DNA of 64,000 nucleotides from Streptomyces sp. NBC_00513 (GTDB taxonomy: Bacteria > Actinomycetota > Actinomycetes > Streptomycetales > Streptomycetaceae), in NCBI RefSeq assembly GCF_041431415.1, contig NZ_CP107845.1:5890001-5954000 (forward strand), given 5' to 3'. Made by a program: the position numbers and the translations under genes. Below the pieces are notes generated by a model that was given only the letters and a program-made list of their open reading frames with translations, did not search any database and was not told where the DNA came from. Positions 1 through 10,216 of the stretch are shown in pieces (within the stretch, counting starts at the first letter, position 1; every line of letters starts with the position of its first letter).

Positions 1-79
1 GCTGACTCTGTGTCCAGCCACGGTGTTGCCGGGCGTCACGGATGAGCTTGCCGATGCGTACGAGGTAGTCGTCTGCCAT
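1..79 (-). CDS. XRE-HTH/MurA-like protein, N-terminal fragment (cut by window edge)
   Basis: Reading leftwards from an ATG at 79, the first 26 codons give MADDYLVRIGKLIRDARQHR followed by GWTQSQ, the opening helices of a Cro/C1-type helix-turn-helix. In streptomycetes this exact kind of start belongs to a UDP-N-acetylglucosamine 1-carboxyvinyltransferase (MurA)-like protein with an N-terminal HTH, and that gene lies beside the aconitase gene in S. coelicolor (SCO5998, from memory). Only the HTH start is in the window, so the MurA part is inferred from family and gene order, not seen. A 16-bp palindrome sits 12 nt upstream of the start. Confidence 0.7.
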   Translation of the reverse strand, partial: MADDYLVRIGKLIRDARQHRGWTQSQ

Positions 80-90
80 GGGTGCACGGT

Positions 91-106
91 ATCTCAGATA
101 TGAGAT
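91..106. promoter_or_regulatory. 16-bp palindrome, probable operator of the HTH-MurA-like gene
   Basis: ATCTCAGATATGAGAT is a perfect inverted repeat (ATCTCA, 4-nt centre, TGAGAT). It lies 12-27 nt upstream of the start codon at 79 on the minus strand, a place where a bound protein would block transcription or initiation. Its outer half-sites ATCTC/GAGAT with a 6-nt gap are the same as those of the palindrome upstream of acnA (3622-3639), so both may be read by one MarR-family protein or by two related ones. The bound protein is not identified from sequence alone. Confidence 0.45.
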
Positions 107-354
107 GGTGATCGCGTCGGGTGTGGCGGACGGGTGTCACCGACCGTCAGATCGCAGCCCCGCACGGGGATGCGGGTGGTGCGCGTGGGGTTCGACGATC
201 CGGCCGGGCGGCCTTGTGGGTCGCTCCCGACCGGTGGTCGACGGGGGAGCCGCCCGTTCCTCCCGGGTCGCATGGGGGAGTTGTTCCCTTTTGCGCGATC
301 TGCGTCGACCCGACCCGACCTGATGCGACCCGACCTGAGTTGACCTGATACGAC

Positions 355-410
355 CCGCCCCGCCCCGACCGCCCCGCCCCGACCGCCCCGCCCCGACCGC
401 CCCGCCCCGG
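355..410. repeat. 14-bp tandem repeat, four copies
   Basis: The unit CCGCCCCGCCCCGA occurs four times head to tail (the last copy ends in G). It follows degenerate GACCCGACCTGA-type repeats at about 306-350. The array lies in the 373-bp gap between the HTH-MurA-like start and the stop codon of the amidohydrolase, 43 bp past that stop. I see no gene in this gap. The array is probably a slippage-prone simple repeat; nothing shows a function. Confidence 0.7.
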
Positions 411-452
411 CCGCCTCGCGTCCACCGAGGGCCGGGGCCGGGGCGAGGGCCG

Positions 453-2345
453 TCAGTGCCCGCAGGCGTGGTGTCGGCCGCCGTGCACCGCCGCGTACGA
501 GGCCGGGCGCGGCGCGGTCCGCGCACGCGAGGCCCGCGCCGAGGCCGCCCGTCCCGTCGAGGAGTCCGCGTCGTGTACGACACGCCCCCCGACCAGGGTC
601 ATCCGTACGCCCGTTCCGCTGATGTCGGCCACCGGGCAGCGGGTCACGTCACGGTCCAGCAGCACCAGGTCCGCCGCCCTGCCCGCTTCGACCGTGCCCG
701 TCAGGGCCTCCTGGCGCAGTTGCCACGCAGTCCCCGAGGTGTGCATCCGCAGCACCGTGTCCCGGCCGAGGCCCTCCAGCTTCCGGTACAGCTCGCCCGC
801 GCCGTGGGCGCCCTGCCGGTCGATCGCGGTCCGCAGCTGGTTCCACACCTGGAGCGCGTCCACGGGCCAGTCGGAGCCGCCCGTCAGGCGGGCCCCGGCC
901 CTCTCCAGGCTGCGCGCCGGGTACATCCACCGGTGCCGCTCCGGCCCGATGTACGGCAACAGGGCCTCCATGGTCCAGGTGTCCTTCGCGGCCCACTGGA
1001 GTTGCATGCAGGCGGCCACGCCGAGCCGCGCGAAGCGCCGCAGGTCCGCCGGGTCGACGAGTTGGAGGTGCGCGACGGCGTTCCGCGGGTCCCGCCGCCC
1101 GGTCGCCTTGAGGGCGTACTCGTACCCGTCCAGCGCGGTGCGCACCGCCCGGTCCCCGAGGCCGTGGGCGTGCATCTGCCACCCGGCGGTGTTGAAGGCC
1201 GCGGTCAGCCGGCCGTACTCGGCCGCGGAGGTGTACAGCTCGCCCCGGTTCGTCGTCGGCCGGCCGTTGCCGTCCAGGTACGGCTCCAACAGCGCGGCCG
1301 TCTGCGCCGGGTGCTCGATGACCCCGTCCAGGAACACCTTCACCATCCCGAACCGCAGGCCCGGCACGCCCTCGAACTCCCGGCGCAGCCCGCGCGCGTA
1401 CGCCAGGGCCGCCGCGGGATCCTTGGTGTGCCCCACCTCCAGGCGGATGGCCGGCACGATGCGCTGCGGCAGTCTTCCGGCCGCGGACAGGGCCCGGTAC
1501 AGCTCCAGCTCGTGCCGCCCGACGAGGGCGTCCATCATCGTCGTCACCCCGGAGGCCGCCGCCAGCCCCAGCACCTCGGCGCAGGCCGCCACCAGTTCCG
1601 CGCGGGAGGGCTCCGGCACGTGTCGTTTCACCAGCACCTGGGCGTCGTCCTTGAGGACGCCCGTCGGCTGCCCGTCGGGCCCCTTGACGATCCTGCCGCC
1701 CACCGGGTCGGGGGTGGCCGCCGTGATCCCCGCGATCTCCAGGGCCCGCTTGTTGGCCCACAGGTTGTGTCCGTCGCCGCCGACCAGCGCGATCGGCCGG
1801 CGGGTGGGCAGCGCGTCCAGCAGCGAGTGGTGCGGGGCGGTGCCGACGGGCAGCAGGCCGACCGGGTTCCAGTCCTCCACGACCAGCCAGCCGTCGGGCT
1901 CCACGCCCGGGCCGCCGGTGTCGGCGAGGAATCCGCGCAGGATCTCCGAGAGTTCGGCCACGGTGGTCTCGGCCCCCTCCAGCGAGGGCCGCAGCGACCG
2001 TTCCCCGGCGCCCAGCGGGTGGGTGTGCCCGTCGTGGATGCCGCTCATCACGGTGTTCCCGCGCGCGTCGACGACCTCGGTGTCCCGGCCCACGTGACGC
2101 CGCACCACCGAACCGCTGCCGGTGGCCAGGATCCGCCCGTCCCGTCCGACGGCCACCGCCTCCACCGGCCGCCCGCCGGGCAGGCCGGTGAACACCCGGG
2201 CGTCGTGGAACACCAGGGCCGCCGAGCCGCGCCGGGCGGCCGGGGCGACGGCGGCCGAGGCCGGGCCGGCCCCCAGCAGGCCCGCGGCGCCGGCGGCCCC
2301 CACGGCGGAGAGGAGTCCCCGGCGGGACAGGGGTGAAGAGGTCAT
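453..2345 (-). CDS. Tat-exported amidohydrolase (YtcJ/ExoA-like metal-dependent hydrolase)
   Basis: A 630-aa protein of the amidohydrolase superfamily, YtcJ-like branch. The N-terminus MTSSPLSRRGLLSAVGAAG is a twin-arginine signal ending near an ASA cleavage site, so the enzyme is expected outside the membrane. Next come the small beta-sandwich (ALVFHDARVFTG), the metal-binding GIHDGHTHPLG (HxH), an FLDGVIEHPAQ segment, HAHGLGDRAV, an HLQLVDP segment and GGSDWPVD near the C-terminus with the metal-ligand Asp. The family hydrolyses C-N bonds of cyclic amides and formamides; the substrate here is unknown. I chose the ATG at 2345 because it begins the Tat signal; the frame stays open further upstream but would run into the divergent lacI-type gene and low-complexity DNA. 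A palindrome at 2385-2400 lies 40 bp upstream, and the divergent LacI regulator is the likely controller. Confidence 0.85.
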   Translation of the reverse strand: MTSSPLSRRGLLSAVGAAGAAGLLGAGPASAAVAPAARRGSAALVFHDARVFTGLPGGRPVEAVAVGRDGRILATGSGSVVRRHVGRDTEVVDARGNTVMSGIHDGHTHPLGAGERSLRPSLEGAETTVAELSEILRGFLADTGGPGVEPDGWLVVEDWNPVGLLPVGTAPHHSLLDALPTRRPIALVGGDGHNLWANKRALEIAGITAATPDPVGGRIVKGPDGQPTGVLKDDAQVLVKRHVPEPSRAELVAACAEVLGLAAASGVTTMMDALVGRHELELYRALSAAGRLPQRIVPAIRLEVGHTKDPAAALAYARGLRREFEGVPGLRFGMVKVFLDGVIEHPAQTAALLEPYLDGNGRPTTNRGELYTSAAEYGRLTAAFNTAGWQMHAHGLGDRAVRTALDGYEYALKATGRRDPRNAVAHLQLVDPADLRRFARLGVAACMQLQWAAKDTWTMEALLPYIGPERHRWMYPARSLERAGARLTGGSDWPVDALQVWNQLRTAIDRQGAHGAGELYRKLEGLGRDTVLRMHTSGTAWQLRQEALTGTVEAGRAADLVLLDRDVTRCPVADISGTGVRMTLVGGRVVHDADSSTGRAASARASRARTAPRPASYAAVHGGRHHACGH

Positions 2346-2384
2346 GGCCACTCCCAGAGTCGGTAGGTGGCCTGGAGACTCGGT

Positions 2385-2400
2385 GGTTAACCCCTTAACC
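2385..2400. promoter_or_regulatory. GGTTAA-CCCC-TTAACC palindrome, candidate LacI-family operator
   Basis: GGTTAACCCCTTAACC is a perfect inverted repeat of 6-bp arms around CCCC. It stands 40-55 bp upstream of the amidohydrolase start and 216 bp upstream of the divergent LacI-family gene. LacI-family proteins usually bind short palindromes near their own or adjacent genes, so this is the best candidate operator. The assignment is inference. Confidence 0.5.
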
Positions 2401-2455
2401 GGAACCCGCCCCGGACAACGGAATCCGCAGCCGAGGCCCGTAGCCGTCACCCGTC

Positions 2456-2569
2456 CCCGGCACCCATGCCCCGCACCCGCGCTGCCCGGCCCCCGTCCCC
2501 CGCACCCGCGTGCCCGGCGCCCAAGCCCGGCACCCATCCCCGGCACCCGCGTGCCCGGCCCCCGTCCCC
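2456..2569. repeat. imperfect direct repeat, about 45 bp, two copies
   Basis: Two near-identical C-rich segments (2456-2500 and 2526-2569), each built from CCCGGCACCCAT, a GCACCCGCG core and TGCCCGGCCCCCGTCCCC, are separated by a shorter relative at 2501-2525. They fill the gap between the divergent amidohydrolase and LacI genes. The repeats lack stop codons and so create misleading open frames extending both genes upstream. Confidence 0.65.
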
Positions 2570-2616
2570 GGCGTCCGTCCCTGTACCCGCCGCGCCCCGC
2601 TCCGTACGATGTCCGC

Positions 2617-3618
2617 GTGCCAGGCCCCGGACCGACCCTCGCCGACATCGCGCGCGCCGCGGAGGTCTCCACCGCGACCGTCTCCCACGCGCTCGGCGGC
2701 ACCGGCCGGCTCGGCGAGGGCACCCGCCGCCGGGTCCGTGAGGTCGCGGCGGCCCTCGGCTACGGCACCCGGCGCGGGCCGCTCACCCGCAGCCTCGGCA
2801 TCGCCGTCACCACGTACGCCGGCTCGCCCTGGGACTTCGCCGGGGTCGCCTACTTCTCCCGGCTGCTCACCGCCGCCACCTCGGCCGCGCACACCCGCGG
2901 CTACGCCCTGACCACCCTGCCCGCAGCCCGGGGCGGCGATCCCCTCTGGCACACCCTCGCCGTCGACGGCATGCTGCTGCTGGACAGCCCGGCCGGGGAC
3001 CCGGTGCTCCGGGCCCTGCGGGCGCGCGGCCTGCCGGTGGTCTTCGACGGCCGGCCCGCCGACCCGTGGCCCGGGGACGCGTGGGTGGACAACGACCACG
3101 TCGCCACCACCCGTGAGGTGCTGGACCACCTCGCGTCCTCGGGGGCCCGCCGGATCGCCCTGCACGCCGGGTACGGCCGGGAGTTCTACACCGGGGCCGT
3201 CACCGCCGCCTACGCCCGGTGGTGCGCCGAGCGGGGCGTCCCCGAGCTGGTCGTCCCCTTCGACCCCGAGGACGCGCCGGGCCACGCCTTCGACGGCGCC
3301 TTCGCGGCGCGCGAGCGGCCCGACGCGGTCTACACGGTGTACGACCCGGGCGGCAGGCAGGTGCTCGCGGCGGCCGCGCGCCACGGCCTGCGCACCCCCG
3401 GAGACCTGTTGCTGGTCTGCGCGAGTGAGGATCCGGTGTACGGGGAGAAAGAACTCTCCGTGACCACCGTCACGCTGAATCCCGAACGGATCGCCGCATG
3501 TGCGGTGTCCTTGCTGGTCAAGTTGGTGGAATCCGGGCATGCGGAATCCCCCGGCCAACTGACCGTCCCGGCGGGCATGCGGGTGCGCGCCTCGTCCCTT
3601 CCCCCGGACATGTACTAG
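2617..3618 (+). CDS. LacI-family transcriptional regulator
   Basis: A 333-aa DNA-binding regulator. Residues from about 5 to 50 form the LacI helix-turn-helix (TLADIARAAEVSTATVSHAL) and hinge helix; the rest is a periplasmic-binding-protein-like ligand domain. The GTG at 2617 starts the protein just before the HTH, and a TACGAT hexamer at 2604-2609 puts the transcript start on or next to it, so the mRNA may be leaderless. It is divergent from the exported amidohydrolase, with a GGTTAA palindrome between them, and probably represses that gene until a small ligand binds. The ligand cannot be read from the sequence. Confidence 0.88.
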   Translation: MPGPGPTLADIARAAEVSTATVSHALGGTGRLGEGTRRRVREVAAALGYGTRRGPLTRSLGIAVTTYAGSPWDFAGVAYFSRLLTAATSAAHTRGYALTTLPAARGGDPLWHTLAVDGMLLLDSPAGDPVLRALRARGLPVVFDGRPADPWPGDAWVDNDHVATTREVLDHLASSGARRIALHAGYGREFYTGAVTAAYARWCAERGVPELVVPFDPEDAPGHAFDGAFAARERPDAVYTVYDPGGRQVLAAAARHGLRTPGDLLLVCASEDPVYGEKELSVTTVTLNPERIAACAVSLLVKLVESGHAESPGQLTVPAGMRVRASSLPPDMY

Positions 3619-3621
3619 AGT

Positions 3622-3639
3622 TATCTCGACATCGAGATA
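3622..3639. promoter_or_regulatory. 18-bp palindrome upstream of acnA, TamR/MarR-type operator
   Basis: TATCTCGACATCGAGATA is a perfect inverted repeat of 8-bp arms around CA. It lies between the LacI gene and acnA, 135 bp upstream of the acnA start. The UrtR-type MarR protein TamR of S. coelicolor is reported to bind promoters of aconitase and other citric-acid-cycle genes at an 18-bp palindrome of this general kind. I infer a TamR site controlling acnA under oxidative stress or citrate imbalance. Confidence 0.6.
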
Positions 3640-3673
3640 TCTGCCGAAGGCGTACCGCAGCCGCCCCCGCTGG

Positions 3674-6488
<2,815 letters not shown>

Positions 6489-6529
6489 TAGCGCGCCGGG
6501 CGGAGCGATCCGCCGGCAGTCGGCACCAT

Positions 6530-6562
6530 AGGGCCGTACCCCCGTCAAGGGGGTGCGGCCCT
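6530..6562 (+). terminator. terminator of acnA
   Basis: AGGGCCGTACCCCC at 6530-6543 pairs with GGGGGTGCGGCCCT at 6549-6562 (14-bp stem, one G-T pair) around a 5-nt loop, 41 nt after the acnA stop. No clear U-run follows, as is usual in high-GC genomes. Confidence 0.8.
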
Positions 6563-6651
6563 TCCGCTTGTCCGGGCGGTCGGGTATCGGCCAGGCAGGT
6601 GACGGTGAGGTCTCAACTCGGAAAAGCCGGGGCAGATACTTGTGCACGATC

Positions 6652-6680
6652 TTGCTCACCCGAGCGGAAGTGGACTATAC
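6652..6680 (+). promoter_or_regulatory. ngcE promoter
   Basis: TTGCTC (6652-6657) and CTATAC (6675-6680) are spaced by 17 bp and make a plausible housekeeping-sigma promoter. The -10 lies inside the DasR-like site at 6669-6684, so a bound repressor would cover it. The leader to the ngcE start is then about 140 nt. Confidence 0.5.
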
Positions 6681-6684
6681 CTGT
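6669..6684. promoter_or_regulatory. DasR-responsive element (dre) upstream of ngcE
   Basis: AGTGGACTATACCTGT matches the dre consensus AGTGGTCTAGACCACT at 12 of 16 positions, with both GG..CC half-site cores kept. DasR is the GntR-family regulator that represses GlcNAc and chitin uptake genes and releases DNA on binding GlcN-6-P or GlcNAc-6-P. The position over the -10 region of ngcE fits repression. Confidence 0.6.
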
Positions 6685-6827
6685 GCCCGTCCGGACCACC
6701 GCGAAACGAGCGGCCCCGGACCGGGGGACGGCGGGGACCTGCGGCGATGTCCGCATGCGCGGCTACCGCTTGCGGCTGTCGTTTTCCCTTCCTCCTTCAC
6801 ACTCCTGACGAAGGCGAGGACTTGAGC

Positions 6828-8279
6828 ATGGGATCCACCTCCGCCCACGGCGAGAACAGCACCGATGAGGGCCTCGGCCGCCGAGACCTGATCAAGCGCT
6901 CCGCGGCACTCGGCCTGATCGCCGTACCGACGATGAGCTTCCTGTCCGCCTGCGCCTCCGGCGGTGAGGAGGCCCCCAAGGGCGGCGCCCCCAAGGGCGC
7001 GGTCACCAAGGAGAACCCCTTCGGCGTGGCCAAGGGCAGCAAGATGGACGTCGTCGTCTTCAAGGGCGGATTCGGTGACGACTACGCGAAGGCCTGGGAA
7101 GCGGCCTTCGACAAGAAGTGGGGCACCACCAGCACCCACCTCGGCACCCAGGAGATCACCGCGAAGCTCCAGCCGCGCTTCAACGTCGGCAACCCGCCGG
7201 ACGTCGTCGACGACTCCGGCGCCCAGCAGATCAAGATCGACGTGCTCGCCAAGGGCGGTCAGCTCGCAGACCTCACCCAGGTCCTCGACTCGCCCTCGCT
7301 CGACGACCCGAGCAAGAAGGTGCGCGACGTCCTCATCGCCGGCACCGTCGAACAGGGCACCCAGGGCGGCAAGTTCGTCGCCCTCAACTACGTCTACACC
7401 GTGTTCGGCCTCTGGTACTCCGGCAAGCTCTTCAAGGAGAAGGGCTGGACCGAGCCGAAGACCTGGGACGAGTTCCTCGCGGTCTGCGCCAAGGCCAAGG
7501 AAGCCGGCATCGGCGGCCTCGCCCACCAGGGCAAGTTCCCCTACTACATCAACGTCGTCATCATGGACCTGATCGCCAAGAAGGGCGGCCTGGACGCCAT
7601 GAAGGCGATCGACAACCTCGAACCGAACGCCTTCGAGGGCAACCCGGCCGCCCTCGCCGCGGTCGAGGCCGTGTACGAGGTGGTGGAGAAGGGCCTCCTG
7701 ATGCCGGGCACCAACGGCCTCACCCACACGGAGTCCCAGACGGCCTGGAACCAGTACAAGGCCGCCTTCATCCCCTCCGGCTCCTGGCTGGAGAACGAGC
7801 AGCTCAAGCAGACCCCCGAGGACTTCGACATGAAGTTCCTCCCGGTCCCGGTGCTCGCGGACAGCAAACTGCCCTTCGAGGCGATCCGCGCCGGCGCCGG
7901 CGAACCGTTCATCGTCCCGGAGAAGGCCGCCAACAAGGCCGGCGGCCTGGAGTTCCTCCGCTCGATGCTGTCCCGCGAGTGGTCCACCCTCTTCGCCCAG
8001 CAGGCCAACTCCCTCACCGTCGTCAAGGACGGCGTGGACCCGAACGTCAAACTGCGTCCGGGCACCCAGTCGGCCGTCACCGCCCTCAAGGGCGCCGGCA
8101 CGAACACGTTCAACTACCTGTACCCGGACTGGTACAGCGAGATGGACGCCGACATCCAGAACGCGTCCAACGAGCTGATGGCCAAGCGCATCCAGCCCAA
8201 GGAATGGATCAAGCGGGCCCAGGCCGCGGTCGACAAGGCCGCCAAGAGCCCGAACGCCAAGAACAACAAGCGCAGCTGA
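6828..8279 (+). CDS. ngcE: N-acetylglucosamine/N,N'-diacetylchitobiose ABC transporter, substrate-binding lipoprotein NgcE
   Basis: A 483-aa solute-binding protein of the carbohydrate (CUT1) class. The N-terminus has a twin-arginine signal (GRRDLIKR, Arg18-Arg19) and a lipobox LSAC with Cys42, so it is exported by Tat and lipid-anchored outside. The mature part is a two-lobed extracellular binding protein with VYTVFGLWYSGKLFKEKGW and other family segments. The ATG at 6828 follows a GAAGGCGAGGA ribosome site. Identity as NgcE rests on family resemblance, the order ngcE-ngcF-ngcG, the neighbouring rok7B7-xylFGH block and the DasR-like operator. As in other streptomycetes no ATPase gene is present; the shared MsiK is probably used. 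Confidence 0.9.
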   Translation: MGSTSAHGENSTDEGLGRRDLIKRSAALGLIAVPTMSFLSACASGGEEAPKGGAPKGAVTKENPFGVAKGSKMDVVVFKGGFGDDYAKAWEAAFDKKWGTTSTHLGTQEITAKLQPRFNVGNPPDVVDDSGAQQIKIDVLAKGGQLADLTQVLDSPSLDDPSKKVRDVLIAGTVEQGTQGGKFVALNYVYTVFGLWYSGKLFKEKGWTEPKTWDEFLAVCAKAKEAGIGGLAHQGKFPYYINVVIMDLIAKKGGLDAMKAIDNLEPNAFEGNPAALAAVEAVYEVVEKGLLMPGTNGLTHTESQTAWNQYKAAFIPSGSWLENEQLKQTPEDFDMKFLPVPVLADSKLPFEAIRAGAGEPFIVPEKAANKAGGLEFLRSMLSREWSTLFAQQANSLTVVKDGVDPNVKLRPGTQSAVTALKGAGTNTFNYLYPDWYSEMDADIQNASNELMAKRIQPKEWIKRAQAAVDKAAKSPNAKNNKRS

Positions 8280-8322
8280 CACCGCGTCCACCGGTCACCC
8301 GGCACCTCCAGGGACGGACACC

Positions 8323-9267
8323 ATGAGCCAAGTAGCCCAGAGCAGGGGAAGGCTCGGTTTCATCACCGGCTTCCTCGTCCTGCCTCTCGCGCTGTACCTG
8401 ACCTTCGTCATCTGGCCGTACATCCAGACGTTCGGCTACTCCTTCACCGACTGGTCGGGCCAGTCGCCGACGTTCCGGTTCGTCGGCGTCGAGAACTACA
8501 CGGCCCTGATGAAGGACGAGGTCTTCCGAGGCGCCCTGTGGCACAACCTGCTGCTCCTGGTGTTCGTCCCCACGATCACCATCCTGCTGTCCCTGTTCTT
8601 CGCCTTCATGCTGAACGCGGGCGGACGCGGCGGGGCCGGCGGGGTCAAGGGCGTCCGCGGATCCGCCCTCTACAAGGTCGTCTACTTCTTCCCGCAGGTC
8701 CTCTCCCTCGCCATCCTCGCGGTGCTCTTCGGCGCCGTGTACCGAAGTGACGAGGGGGGCCTGCTCAACGGCTTCCTCACCAAGGTCGGCCTCGTCGACG
8801 CGGCCCACCCCGTCGAGTGGCTCAACGAACCCGACCTGGTGCTCTGGTGCCTGCTGATGGTGGTCGTCTGGCACGGCGTGGGCTTCTACCTGGTGCTCTT
8901 CTCCGCGGCCATGCAGTCCGTGCCGAAGGACATCTACGAGGCCGCGCTGCTCGACGGGGCGGGACGCGCCCAGACCTTCTTCAAGGTCACCCTGCCCCTG
9001 CTGTGGGACTCCGTGCAGACCTCCGCGGTCTACCTGGGCATCGCCGCCATGGACATGTTCGTCCTCGTGTCCACCATGACCTCGGGCCAGTTCGGCGGTG
9101 GACCCGACCACCACAGCGAGGTCATGGCCACGGTGCTGATGCGCAACTTCCTCTACTTCGGCAAGAGCGGATACGCCTGCGCCATGGGCGTGGTCATGCT
9201 GATCCTCACCATGATCCTTTCCCTCGTCACGCTGCGCGCCACCCGCCGCGAGCGCATCGAGTTCTGA
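8323..9267 (+). CDS. ngcF: GlcNAc/chitobiose ABC transporter permease NgcF
   Basis: A 314-aa MalF-type membrane permease. There are about six hydrophobic helices, starting with GFITGFLVLPLALYLTFVIW. The EAA loop that touches the ATPase is seen as DIYEAALLDGAGRAQTFFKV followed by TLPLL. It starts 43 nt after ngcE, with GGGACGGACACC before the ATG, and is followed by ngcG after 12 nt, so the three genes form one operon. Substrate identity comes from the NgcE context. Confidence 0.9.
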   Translation: MSQVAQSRGRLGFITGFLVLPLALYLTFVIWPYIQTFGYSFTDWSGQSPTFRFVGVENYTALMKDEVFRGALWHNLLLLVFVPTITILLSLFFAFMLNAGGRGGAGGVKGVRGSALYKVVYFFPQVLSLAILAVLFGAVYRSDEGGLLNGFLTKVGLVDAAHPVEWLNEPDLVLWCLLMVVVWHGVGFYLVLFSAAMQSVPKDIYEAALLDGAGRAQTFFKVTLPLLWDSVQTSAVYLGIAAMDMFVLVSTMTSGQFGGGPDHHSEVMATVLMRNFLYFGKSGYACAMGVVMLILTMILSLVTLRATRRERIEF

Positions 9268-9279
9268 GCGGGAGACACG

Positions 9280-10209
9280 ATGACCACAGTGACCAAGAGC
9301 GCCGGCACGACCGAGGCCGAGCGGTCCGGCGGAGGCCGGCGCGTCAAGAAGGACGGCGGGAGCCCCCCGTCCGAGGGCGTGGCGCTCAATGTCTTCTCGC
9401 ACGGCTTCCTGGCCGTCTGGGCGGTGCTGATCGTCCTGCCGCTGGGCTGGCTGATGCTCGGCTCCTTCAAGACCGACTCCCAGATCGGCGGCTCGGCACT
9501 CAGTTGGCCCTCCAACTGGCACCTCGACGCCTTCTCCCGCGCCTGGGACAAGGGCATCGGCGACTACTTCGCCAACACGGTGATCGTGATGGTGTTCTCG
9601 GTCCCGCTGACCATGCTGCTCGGTTCGATGGCGGCGTACGTACTGGCCCGGTACCCCTTCCGGGGGAACCGGATCATTTACTACTTCTTCGTGTCCGGGG
9701 CGATGTTCCCCGTGTTCCTGGCGCTGGTACCGCTGTTCTTCATGGTCAAGCGCCTGGACATGCTCAACACGTACCAGGGCCTGATCATGGTGTACGTCGC
9801 CTACTCGATGCCCTTCACCGTCTTCTTCATGTACTCGTTCTTCCGCACCCTGCCGACGGCGGTGCACGAGGCGGCGGTCATCGACGGGGCGTCCGACACC
9901 CGGATCTTCTTCCAGGTGATGCTGCCCATGGCCAAGCCCGGCCTGATCAGCGTCGGGATATTCAATGTCCTGGGCCAGTGGAACCAGTACATCCTGCCCT
10001 CGGTGCTCATGCAGCCCCAGAGCGGATCGGACCCCGAGCGCTACATGCTCACCCAGGGCCTGATCCAACTCCAGTACCAGATGGGCTACGAGACGGACCT
10101 GCCGGTGCTGTTCGCCGGTGTGACCATCGCGATGATCCCGATGCTGGTGGTCTACCTGTCCTTCCAGCGACAGATCCAGGCCGGCCTGACCTCCGCCACC
10201 CTCAAGTAG
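9280..10209 (+). CDS. ngcG: GlcNAc/chitobiose ABC transporter permease NgcG
   Basis: A 309-aa MalG-type permease, second membrane subunit of the Ngc importer. A hydrophilic, charged N-terminus of about 40 residues is followed by six membrane helices. The EAA motif is VHEAAVIDGASDTRIFFQVM, continuing into LPMAKPG. The gene starts 12 nt after ngcF and is the last of the operon. Its stop codon lies only 7 bp from the stop of the convergent mgtC-like gene, with no clear terminator between them. Confidence 0.9.
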   Translation: MTTVTKSAGTTEAERSGGGRRVKKDGGSPPSEGVALNVFSHGFLAVWAVLIVLPLGWLMLGSFKTDSQIGGSALSWPSNWHLDAFSRAWDKGIGDYFANTVIVMVFSVPLTMLLGSMAAYVLARYPFRGNRIIYYFFVSGAMFPVFLALVPLFFMVKRLDMLNTYQGLIMVYVAYSMPFTVFFMYSFFRTLPTAVHEAAVIDGASDTRIFFQVMLPMAKPGLISVGIFNVLGQWNQYILPSVLMQPQSGSDPERYMLTQGLIQLQYQMGYETDLPVLFAGVTIAMIPMLVVYLSFQRQIQAGLTSATLK

Positions 10210-10216
10210 CGCCGCG

